Source of the DNA: a virus
IMG/VR virus record: IMGVR_UViG_3300032163_000042
Coordinates: 1 to 40,113 of that record
DNA: 40,113 bases
Reading direction: 5' to 3' (one strand)
Below are positions 1-7,505 of the stretch, piece after piece. The first letter of the stretch is position 1, and the number at the start of each line of letters is the position of its first letter. The position numbers were made by a program, and so were the translations under genes. The notes beneath the pieces were generated by a model. That model did no database searches, had not been told where the DNA came from, and was given only the letters and a program-made list of their open reading frames with translations.

Positions 1-373
1 CATCATCGACAAGAGCGTGGCCACAGACGGTAGCGGCTCTTTGGACCATGGCATGGGCTCTGGCGGGGCCACAATTCACGGCACAGTCGAAGACCTTCGT
101 CGCGACCTTCGGATCCGAGATAGAACCATATCCGTACTTATCCCAGAAGAATTTCCTGTAAAGCCCACGACAAACATCCTTCGTCACTGACTTGAGACAG
201 CCGGGCACGAACGCGGGTATATCCAGGCCCAAATCCTTGGGAGTAAGACCCAGGCGTTTGATGGTCAGCATCGACCAGCCCATCATTGTCTCCCCGCCGG
301 GGTCGGCCAAATTGTGGACCCATCCGCCCTCGTGAGCCATTATTACGGGAATCGCAGATTCAAACGTTGGCAT
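1..373 (-). CDS. GH108-family endolysin (C-terminal end outside window)
   Basis: Phage muralytic enzyme of glycoside hydrolase family 108 (lysozyme-like), cutting peptidoglycan for host lysis. Seen: the family signature MAHEGGWVHNLADPGGET, in which the Glu of HEGG is the catalytic acid. Further on is the family's second conserved block, roughly KVATKVFDCAVNCGPARAHA, typical of the C-terminal GH108/peptidoglycan-binding region. The frame is open to position 1, so the stop lies outside. I chose the ATG at 373 because it aligns without gaps with the orphan N terminus at 880-963; an ATG two codons earlier (379) is also possible. There is no good ribosome site before either start, and the gene begins inside the end of the upstream HNH gene, so translation is probably coupled to it. 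Identity is confident; the start is less so. Confidence 0.9.
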   Translation of the reverse strand, partial: MPTFESAIPVIMAHEGGWVHNLADPGGETMMGWSMLTIKRLGLTPKDLGLDIPAFVPGCLKSVTKDVCRGLYRKFFWDKYGYGSISDPKVATKVFDCAVNCGPARAHAMVQRAATVCGHALVDD

Positions 374-890
374 CTTCATGATCCAGGAAATGTGTAATAC
401 GATGACAGTTAGCGCAGAGAAGGTTGCACTTTCCTAGGACCTCCTTGCGGGTCTTGTCGGGATTATCTACGGCAAAATCACCAAACGAGAAGTCCTTTTT
501 ACTGGGGTCCCGATGATGGAAATCGTAAACAGAAGAATGAAAAATTCCTTGACAAGAACTGCATTGCCCACCGAGAACTGCTATAAGCTCTGTCTTTAGC
601 TGGATCCTCTTCCAGATATTCCAATGGCGTCTGCAGAGATTGTTGCCATAATGGCGTTTGATGCATTTATTTTTAGAACAAAGGCGGTCCTTGATTCTAA
701 GCTCCACAGCTCCCGCCATTGATCTTCCCTGACGGAAGCGAAGATAATGGGCATTACAAAGGCCCCTGGACAGGGCCGATACCGTGCAGCTTTCGACAGA
801 ACACACTAAACCTTGATTTTTCATTCTCATGCCAGCAAGATTGTGGCCCATCCTAAATGAACGGATAGATGACTCAAAGTTATCGTTCAT
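360..890 (-). CDS. HNH homing endonuclease inserted in the endolysin gene
   Basis: A 176-aa HNH endonuclease with zinc fingers. Seen: two similar Cys/His fingers at about residues 30-48 (C30, C35, C45, H48) and 71-89 (C71, C76, C86, H89). The HNH core follows: C110/C113, the YDFHHRDP segment (H125, H126), and C159-A-N-C162-H163. Such proteins cut DNA site-specifically to spread their own gene. Its start overlaps the stop of the orphan endolysin 5' fragment (880-963), and its stop overlaps the first codons of the intact endolysin copy, so the gene sits exactly between two copies of the same N terminus. Base composition is more AT-rich than the flanking structural genes, which suggests recent acquisition. 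Activity is not shown. Confidence 0.9.
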   Translation of the reverse strand: MNDNFESSIRSFRMGHNLAGMRMKNQGLVCSVESCTVSALSRGLCNAHYLRFRQGRSMAGAVELRIKDRLCSKNKCIKRHYGNNLCRRHWNIWKRIQLKTELIAVLGGQCSSCQGIFHSSVYDFHHRDPSKKDFSFGDFAVDNPDKTRKEVLGKCNLLCANCHRITHFLDHEDANV

Positions 891-963
891 TTAGGATTCT
901 GACCCCGCTGTCCGTACCCTCATGGGCCAATATGATTTCTACCGCCGAGATAAAGTTAGACAT
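880..963 (-). pseudogene. Orphan 5' end of a GH108 endolysin gene (27 codons)
   Basis: A 27-aa reading frame beginning MSNFISAVEIILAHEG and then running into unrelated GTDSGVRILNER before a TAA. The first 16 residues match the N terminus of the downstream endolysin (MPTFESAIPVIMAHEG), with F, S, A, I and the whole AHEG catalytic motif conserved. It has a good ribosome site (AGGA, 8 nt before the ATG) and follows the tail fibre stop by 9 bases, where an intact endolysin gene would be expected to start. Homology is lost directly after HEG, where the HNH element begins. I read it as the original start of the endolysin, cut off by the insertion. A functional micropeptide is possible but unsupported. 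Confidence 0.8.
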
Positions 964-972
964 GGTCAATTC

Positions 973-3735
973 CTAGAACTCTGCTTCTGCTGTCCATTGA
1001 CCGGAAAAGTCACCGGCCGTGGGTGTATAGTTTCCGTTGGCCTCTACGGTAAAACCCTCGACGGTAATATCGGTGGGTGCCACGGCCCTATTTGTGGCAC
1101 TGCCTTCTGGGTTGGCCCATTCGCCGGACGTGCTGTCGGTACTAAAAAGAGCGACCGCTGGTGCAATCCGTTTAGTAACCCTAAAACGAGGATGATAGCC
1201 AAGGGCTAGGTCGTCGCCGGTGGTAACGGCCACAGCGGCTATAGATGTCTTATGTGCCCCGGCACCGGTGGCGTCACCGGGCTCGATATCGAGTGGATAT
1301 GATTTTTCGTAATATTTACGACAGAGGGCGTATTCTCCGGCTTCGCTTTCGCCACTAAGACGGAAGGGGGCGGCGTTAGGACCGACATTCACCATCACAT
1401 CGGCGATTTCGATCCAGTCGTTGGCCGCTGCTCCGGAACCAACCCATGCCCATCTGAGTTCCGCGCAGGTAATGGCCGTCCCCTGAGCAGAGGCTGGGGT
1501 GACCGTATACTTTACCCAGGAGGTGGTGGGGAAAAACGTAGATGAACTACTGGCATGTCCCGTCGTATAGTTAGCGTTTGCTCCGGCCCCATCGAGCCTT
1601 ACCTGTGTCGCGGCCCCGGTCCCGGTAGAGAAAGTCGCGTCCACAGAACTTGGGCTCCAACCGGCCCCAACACAAGCCCAGAAGGTGATGGTTATTTTCT
1701 GGCCGGCGATGTAATGGACATTCTCGCGCTCAATTTCTTGAGCGACAACAATCAGGTCTGTCCCTGCGGTTCTCTCCGCATGTAGTACGAAATTAGTCCC
1801 AGCCTTGGCAACGGTCGGAGCTATATTGTAGGTGCTGCCGGTGGTTCCTCCACCGCCGACCTTGCTGAGCCATCTGTCGGTGATACGGGTTTTGCTCGTA
1901 CTATACGCGAATTGCGTACTGACTGAATTTAGCCGCTGTTGAATGGCGAAGTTCGCGTTGTGGATGATGTTCTTGGTGTTGATTCTGTTATCGACGTAAG
2001 ATTTAGTCGCCGCGTCTTGATCGGCAGTAGGGTCTAGAACCTCGGCAATCTTTCTCGGCCCAGTTACAGATTGGAGGACACCGGCGGCTGTAATTTCCCA
2101 GACGTTGGTGTTATTGGTCTTGAACCGGAGCGGGTGGTTGGTAGTGGATCCAACAACGACCTGTGTATTGGCAGTATCTGCGTTGAGGACGCCCTGGACG
2201 GTACCGCTGGTGCCCGTGGCCAAGAAGTTATTCCCGGCGTTGTCGCGGGCAGCTATAATAGCGGCGCCGGTTCCTTTACCGGTACCTCTGACGCCGCTGC
2301 CGTTGGTGGCCGTAGAAAGGAACTCGCCGCCAACGGTCCCGTCAGTAGATCCGCCAGATCCGAGCACGCCGGCGCCGGGGCCATTACCGAAACCACCTAC
2401 GCCCGTACCTGTTGGTCCGCCGTTACCGACGACACCCGCACCGGAACCATCGCCGACGCCTACGATGGCATTCACGTTCCCGCCCGTGGCGGAGACTTCG
2501 ATTCGGCCGTTGGCCATGATCGAGACCACGACTGGCGTTGGTGCACTGCCCGGGGTCTGATTGAGCTTGACCACACCCAAACTAGTAGTGGTGGCGGGAG
2601 TGAAGGTGGTGCCAACCGCATACCGCCAGTTGCGGGTGAAGATAGACGACCCGGATCTCCAGGCTACAATCTGACGAGCGCCGGGAATGTTTCCTGGCCC
2701 GAGGGTGATGAGTGCGGACTTGACAGGAGTCAGATCCGTAATATCATCGGCTCTGTCCAGATCCACGTAGATACAGTCGCCATCGGCGAGATCGGTGAGA
2801 CCCGGTGAAGAGGTAGTTTGATCGGCGACATCGTTGAGGAAAACGGTGCTGTTGTCGAAGAGGAAGCGCAACCCCTTCCAATGCAGGTTAGTCCCATCCC
2901 ATTCGAAGTTCTCGCCATTAGTGAAGGGACTGCCGGTCCAGACCAAAGTGACATTTCTGTCGGCGGTGGCACTGTACCAGTATTCACCACCACCCAGCTC
3001 CCAGAGCCTGGTCATGATGGAATCCTGCCACTCTTTTTGTGACTCTATGGCTTTGTCGCCGCCGGAGAAAATGTCGCCGCTGGTATTCTCGTAGCGAGTT
3101 CCTGGCCAGGAATAGGAGCCCTGAATGTCGGGGAAGTCCCCTCCGTCTCCGAGCCTGAAGGCCATATTCCTGGCATCGACGACGCTGGTGATATTGTTTG
3201 AAGAATCAGTAATGACTTTAGCGAGTGGCACCAGATTCGGTTGCGAGCTAAAATCCGAGGTAGAGATGACTAGACGATAATCGAGAGTCCTCGCCAGAGG
3301 CACGGTATTAGCCGTCTCCAGGAGGGTGGTCGCGCTCAGGAACTGGAGGGTATCGCTGGTGGTATCGTCGGCACTTCGTCTGAGGTCGATGCCGACGAAG
3401 TTGGTGGCTGAACTCGTGAAGGATCCATCAACCCTGGCGTTGGTGCTGGTGAGGGTCTCGGCCAGGCGATCATCGGCGACGAAGAACATGCTGCCGCTTT
3501 CGGTGGCGTTGAAGTTGACCAGCACCGAGTTGGCGACAACGCACTGAATCTGGTTGGCGGGCCCTCCGGCGGTGATGTTTGTCAGAGCAAATCCCTTTAT
3601 AACAAGGGGCTGTTTTCCGGCGAGGATGGTACCAGTCGCAAGATCGAAATCGGCGGCGACCGAGGATTCCATAGCTCGTAGCAATGGCACGTCAATTCTT
3701 GCCTGGCCAAGAAAATTTGTCTGCCTAATCACCAT
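973..3735 (-). CDS. Tail fibre / distal baseplate attachment protein
   Basis: A 920-aa modular structural protein. The N-terminal half (to about residue 300) includes a SQKEWQDSIMTRLWELGGGE segment of the kind I associate with phage baseplate-attached proteins. A glycine-rich, low-complexity repeat stretch follows (GNGG, GFGNGPGAG, GSGG motifs, about residues 420-510). Near residue 580 is ADQDAATKSYVDNRI, the common phage tail-fibre KxYVD segment that often precedes a trimeric receptor-binding tip. The C-terminal 320 residues begin NIIHNANFAIQQR and look like a beta-sandwich carbohydrate-binding tip. The AGGAG about 11 nt upstream supports the ATG at 3735. It is the last structural gene before the lysis gene. 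Receptor binding is inferred. Confidence 0.75.
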   Translation of the reverse strand: MVIRQTNFLGQARIDVPLLRAMESSVAADFDLATGTILAGKQPLVIKGFALTNITAGGPANQIQCVVANSVLVNFNATESGSMFFVADDRLAETLTSTNARVDGSFTSSATNFVGIDLRRSADDTTSDTLQFLSATTLLETANTVPLARTLDYRLVISTSDFSSQPNLVPLAKVITDSSNNITSVVDARNMAFRLGDGGDFPDIQGSYSWPGTRYENTSGDIFSGGDKAIESQKEWQDSIMTRLWELGGGEYWYSATADRNVTLVWTGSPFTNGENFEWDGTNLHWKGLRFLFDNSTVFLNDVADQTTSSPGLTDLADGDCIYVDLDRADDITDLTPVKSALITLGPGNIPGARQIVAWRSGSSIFTRNWRYAVGTTFTPATTTSLGVVKLNQTPGSAPTPVVVSIMANGRIEVSATGGNVNAIVGVGDGSGAGVVGNGGPTGTGVGGFGNGPGAGVLGSGGSTDGTVGGEFLSTATNGSGVRGTGKGTGAAIIAARDNAGNNFLATGTSGTVQGVLNADTANTQVVVGSTTNHPLRFKTNNTNVWEITAAGVLQSVTGPRKIAEVLDPTADQDAATKSYVDNRINTKNIIHNANFAIQQRLNSVSTQFAYSTSKTRITDRWLSKVGGGGTTGSTYNIAPTVAKAGTNFVLHAERTAGTDLIVVAQEIERENVHYIAGQKITITFWACVGAGWSPSSVDATFSTGTGAATQVRLDGAGANANYTTGHASSSSTFFPTTSWVKYTVTPASAQGTAITCAELRWAWVGSGAAANDWIEIADVMVNVGPNAAPFRLSGESEAGEYALCRKYYEKSYPLDIEPGDATGAGAHKTSIAAVAVTTGDDLALGYHPRFRVTKRIAPAVALFSTDSTSGEWANPEGSATNRAVAPTDITVEGFTVEANGNYTPTAGDFSGQWTAEAEF

Positions 3736-3810
3736 GAGGATTGTCTCCTGGCGGCCTGGTTCGAATTGAACACAAGGGCGCCGGTATGTTTAAAGATTGC
3801 CGCCGGATAC

Positions 3811-4236
3811 TTAGACTTTAGTTGCTTCGTTTTCCCAGCGAAGTCCGCGGAAAGACATGGTTCCGGTCATCTGCCCACGAGCCGTGGCATTCCATTCCTG
3901 GGATTCCACACAACAGCTTTCGGCCTGAAACAGGATCGTATCGCTACGTCTTTCCACGAGTTGAAGGCGAAAGTACTTTTCCGCGGGTAAATCCGCGTAA
4001 TGAGTGGCAATCCCCTTCCCTTCAAGGCCACCATCGCCGATGAGCCTGTAGAGGCTCAATTGGCCCTGTAGATGCGTGACTGTCGGGGCCAGCTCATAGG
4101 GTTCGACGCTGTCGATACCGTAGATTTCCTTCCTGGGCGTTGAGGACCCCCATTTAAAACCAGAAACCTGGCCATAGAGGAGGCCGTTGATGAGGACGAC
4201 TACGTGTGCGCTGGCTATGACGAGAGAGCTACTCAT
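3811..4236 (-). CDS. Small beta-rich tail structural protein (tail-tube-like?)
   Basis: A 141-aa protein, apparently beta-rich throughout. Features include LINGLLYGQVSGFKWG, a PRKEIYGIDSVEPYELAPT segment, and a C-terminal MTGTMSFRGLRW. The pattern of a short beta protein with a GxVxGF start and a final G-T-x-x-x-x-G strand resembles tail-tube/XkdM-type folds, but I cannot assign a family. Its ATG overlaps the stop of the kelch protein gene (TAATG), so the two are translationally coupled and probably assembled together in the baseplate or fibre network. A 75-base gap without visible signals separates it from the tail fibre start. Confidence 0.6.
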   Translation of the reverse strand: MSSSLVIASAHVVVLINGLLYGQVSGFKWGSSTPRKEIYGIDSVEPYELAPTVTHLQGQLSLYRLIGDGGLEGKGIATHYADLPAEKYFRLQLVERRSDTILFQAESCCVESQEWNATARGQMTGTMSFRGLRWENEATKV

Positions 4237-7200
4237 TAGTCACCTTCCCTGGCAGCTTCTATTTCATCGTCGATGTCGTTTCCTGCCCAGACGGTGGTTT
4301 TATCGCTGAGCTTATTCACGCCCGAGGCGGGCAAGCCCTCGCCACCTAGACCACGATCTCCGGGGTAGACGATAGTCTTCACGAGGGTGATGCCGGCGGC
4401 GACTATAGAGTCCAGACTCTGTCCAGCAGCAACACGGCCAGAGCTAGAATCAGTAAGATAGAAGCTGCCGAGTGTCTGTGGGGCCACGGGCTGGAAGGGA
4501 CCCTTGCGGCTGAGTAAGGTGACGGTGGTCCCCACCGCTAAGTCATCGGGAAAGGCTTGTGCATAGTCAAGAAGCAACTCATCGGGACTGGCTCGGCCCA
4601 GGTATCTGACGGGAAAGAGCTGGACACTGGTGCCAAAACCGAGTACAAGCCATCCCGAAGCATCGGGAAAATCGCTGCCGGATCCGGCGGTTACCTTCAG
4701 GGTTTTGTACTGGGTACCACCGCGTACGGCCTCGGTAAGAGCCGTCTTTGTCTCGGTGATGGATGGGCCATCGTCTGGGCTGTAGATATAAGGGCCGGGT
4801 ATATTCTCTGCCGAGGGTAGAGCCGAGACGGGAGTGAATACGGCCACAGCATCAGCGCCGTTAGTAAATGAATCAACCTCAACAGTCTCGAATTCAAAGG
4901 TGGTGGTTGTCGGTACGCTGGTGATACGGTACATACCGTTGATGCCACCGGAGCTGAATTGGTCGGAGTCGGCGACATAGGCGCGTCCATCGGCGAGGCT
5001 GGTGGCGGTATCATCAAAACCACCGGCGACGACAATTGCCCCCTCGCTGGTAACAGCCGAGGTAAGGCCATCCAGGGCATCGCCGCCTGTGATGGGATCT
5101 GGACTCCGCATCCACGTCCTGGAGTGAACGTCGAAGATTTCCGTCCGCAGATTATCGGCAGCCTCTCCGCCGAAGACGATAACCTGCTGACGAGCGGGCA
5201 GATACTGTGCTTGGATGGTGAAGCATTCCCTGGCGGTGAGCATATTTTTTGCCGGGTACCAGCGTCCGGTCCTGCCATCATAGATTTCCGCGCTGAGAAG
5301 GAAGTCATCAACAGCGGGTTTGGTTACTGGATGGCCGAAGCCTCCGACCACGAGCACCTGGTCGTCAGGGAGGAGAGCGACCGCGTGCCAGCATCGGGCG
5401 AAGCTCATGGAGCCGGTCATAGACCAGGTGCCTAGATCCGGGTCATATAGTTCACAGGTGGGCAATACGGTTCCGACCGTATCAAGGTCATAGGCAACAG
5501 TTGCCGGTGCCCCAAGGGGTCGGCCGCCGATGATTAACACCTTGCCATTACTGAGTTTGACGGCTCTAGCATCGACTCTGGCTATGCTCATTGAGCCAGT
5601 GTTCTGGAAGCTGCCACCCAAGGTGGTGGGGATGAATAACTCCGCGGTTTCTGTGGCGTTTTCTTCATCAACGGCTCCGCCAGCAACCAAGACTCGACCG
5701 TCGTCCAGGGTCACGGCACAGTGCTGGCTCCTGGCGGTACTCATAGGGATGGCCGAGCCCCAGGAGTCACCGGCCGTATCATAAATATAGGCCTGATCGA
5801 AGACGCCGATGCCGATTCCGGGGAAAGTGAAGGCAAATTCAAAGGGGAGGCCTGTCTCAGTGGCCGTTGCAAGGTCCCAGCCGCCCGTCAGGAGCACGTT
5901 CCCACCCTGGGCAGTGTCTGTGAGTAGGTTGAGGCGATGGAACTCGCTAGCGACCGGCTGGGGGGCCGCAGCGGTCCAAGTGAAATCATACTGAGTTGAG
6001 CCATCGGTGAGGATGGTGGTAGCAGTTATCTCGAAAATGCGGGCATCGGTGACGACGCCGTCGATAACGAGGGCTGGGTCGATATACCTGCCCCCGCTGG
6101 CAAAAACCCGGTTGTCGGCCAGGAGCACAGACTGGGCATTGTGGGTGGGGTTGCCGGGCATGGTACCAGCCCCAGACCAGATGGTTGTCAGACTGGCGTC
6201 GGTCTCTGTGGCCGAGCCCGAGGTCTCGGCAGCCGCCACATTCGCGGGGGTAAAGTCGTCGACAATGACGTGCTCGCCAACACTCAATCCGTGAGGAGAT
6301 GAGGTAGTGACGGTAACCACGCCATTTCCTTGACGTAAAATGGAGGTTGGAGCAACGCTCTCTCTGACCACCGCATAGGCACCGGTCTTGGCTGTACGGG
6401 TGACGGCGATTGTCGTTGCCGGTAGCTGGACATCTACTTCTTGAGGACGTGTTTGGGCAACCAGAACAGCTCGGGCGCCATTGTCGTTTACCGTCGGCTT
6501 ACGCGGACGGAAGAACATGAGGTCGCCGGTGGTGGAGATGGCGACACCGCCTTGCGCCACGGCCAGTGGATTGGCGACTTCGAAGAATTGAGTCAAGGTA
6601 CCAGTCACGTACCGGACGTCTACGGCGGTGATAGTGAATGTACCCAGATTATCGGCATTGAAGCCGCTGCCGTAGATATTGACGTAGTCGCCAATCTGGA
6701 CCAGAGACAGGTCGGTATCGGTCGTTCCCACGACCTTGAATCTGGCCACCCCCGGAAGGGGCTTAGTCGCTATCCACGTATCGTCGGTATCGGCCAGAGT
6801 CAAAAGCTCTGGGAATTGGAGAACATTCTGGGCTCGGCCGCCAACGACCTGAACAGAAGATTCTAGGCCCAAGCTGCCGCTGTAGATGACTGGTTTTTTC
6901 AAGCCCGTATTGGGGTCGATGAATTCCAGGGCATAGGCGGTGCTGCCGTTTGTACTCAACCAGCGGGTGATAACAGCAGCCACTTCTTTGGCTAGGGCCG
7001 CGCTGATATCAGTAAAATCCGCGGTTGCGAATGGAATGACAACGGCTGCATTGCCGTCAATACTCACCTGAAGGTCCCAGCCGGCACTGAGGTCGAAGGG
7101 TTCGGCCACGTCTGTAACTAGATGGGCCCGCGTTGAATCTGTGCCGTAATAGACTTCGAGGATTTCCAACAGCGCCTGGGAGACAAGCTTCTTCGTCGTC

Positions 7201-7493
7201 GTCTTGATGGCAAGGCGACGGAAAATGGCGTCACCTATGCCGACGCTGCTGGGGCGGATGATGCCGTCGTCGGCACATCGTCGGTCAAGGTAGATGCCGG
7301 AGCTGGTTGATTTGAAAAGTTGATCAAAGGCCAGGTTGGCGTTGGTGAAATTCGTCGCATCTCCGGCGGCGATGGCCGCAATAATAGCAGACCAGCCAGT
7401 CTCGAATTGAGAAAAGCCGGGGCTCAGATGCTTGCGGAAGATCTCCTCGCTGCTATCATTCAGAGACCCCGCGTTGACGGGGGAAGATGCCAT
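4236..7493 (-). CDS. Baseplate/tail protein with a nested seven-motif kelch region
   Basis: A 1085-aa structural protein. Residues 1-230 are alpha/beta and look like an anchoring domain (YLDRRCADDGIIRPSSVG, then VSQALLEILEVYYG). At about 252-311 is a phage beta-module of the type V-G-D-x-V-x-I...N-x-G-x-F-x-I. A second such module starts at about 391 (SPHGLSVGEHVIVDDF) and is finished only at about 849-876 (NGMYRITSVPTTTTFEFET). Between the halves, residues about 450-845 contain seven double-glycine kelch motifs (near 467, 537, 605, 656, 717, 775 and 824), with the typical downstream ELYDP..TW and S-x-x-R-x-x-H-x-A elements, consistent with a beta-propeller. Kelch propellers bind proteins or sugars; a receptor or glycan role here is inference. 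The start lies just after the tailspike stop. Confidence 0.8.
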   Translation of the reverse strand: MASSPVNAGSLNDSSEEIFRKHLSPGFSQFETGWSAIIAAIAAGDATNFTNANLAFDQLFKSTSSGIYLDRRCADDGIIRPSSVGIGDAIFRRLAIKTTTKKLVSQALLEILEVYYGTDSTRAHLVTDVAEPFDLSAGWDLQVSIDGNAAVVIPFATADFTDISAALAKEVAAVITRWLSTNGSTAYALEFIDPNTGLKKPVIYSGSLGLESSVQVVGGRAQNVLQFPELLTLADTDDTWIATKPLPGVARFKVVGTTDTDLSLVQIGDYVNIYGSGFNADNLGTFTITAVDVRYVTGTLTQFFEVANPLAVAQGGVAISTTGDLMFFRPRKPTVNDNGARAVLVAQTRPQEVDVQLPATTIAVTRTAKTGAYAVVRESVAPTSILRQGNGVVTVTTSSPHGLSVGEHVIVDDFTPANVAAAETSGSATETDASLTTIWSGAGTMPGNPTHNAQSVLLADNRVFASGGRYIDPALVIDGVVTDARIFEITATTILTDGSTQYDFTWTAAAPQPVASEFHRLNLLTDTAQGGNVLLTGGWDLATATETGLPFEFAFTFPGIGIGVFDQAYIYDTAGDSWGSAIPMSTARSQHCAVTLDDGRVLVAGGAVDEENATETAELFIPTTLGGSFQNTGSMSIARVDARAVKLSNGKVLIIGGRPLGAPATVAYDLDTVGTVLPTCELYDPDLGTWSMTGSMSFARCWHAVALLPDDQVLVVGGFGHPVTKPAVDDFLLSAEIYDGRTGRWYPAKNMLTARECFTIQAQYLPARQQVIVFGGEAADNLRTEIFDVHSRTWMRSPDPITGGDALDGLTSAVTSEGAIVVAGGFDDTATSLADGRAYVADSDQFSSGGINGMYRITSVPTTTTFEFETVEVDSFTNGADAVAVFTPVSALPSAENIPGPYIYSPDDGPSITETKTALTEAVRGGTQYKTLKVTAGSGSDFPDASGWLVLGFGTSVQLFPVRYLGRASPDELLLDYAQAFPDDLAVGTTVTLLSRKGPFQPVAPQTLGSFYLTDSSSGRVAAGQSLDSIVAAGITLVKTIVYPGDRGLGGEGLPASGVNKLSDKTTVWAGNDIDDEIEAAREGD

Positions 7494-7505
7494 CGTGCCT
7501 CTACG

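Noticed and set aside
138-323. 61-aa minus-strand frame at the left edge
   Set aside because: It is an out-of-register shadow of the endolysin, which reads through this whole stretch in another frame with clear GH108 motifs.
360-965. Group I intron carrying the HNH gene in the endolysin
   Set aside because: An intron would join the upstream exon to the downstream body, but the downstream copy carries its own full N terminus, which would leave the catalytic segment duplicated. No intron core is recognisable, and the HNH gene fills the whole interval.
2071-2808. Plus-strand 245-aa reading frame
   Set aside because: It is antisense to the tail fibre gene, has no ribosome site and no family resemblance; long antisense frames are common over GC-rich structural genes.
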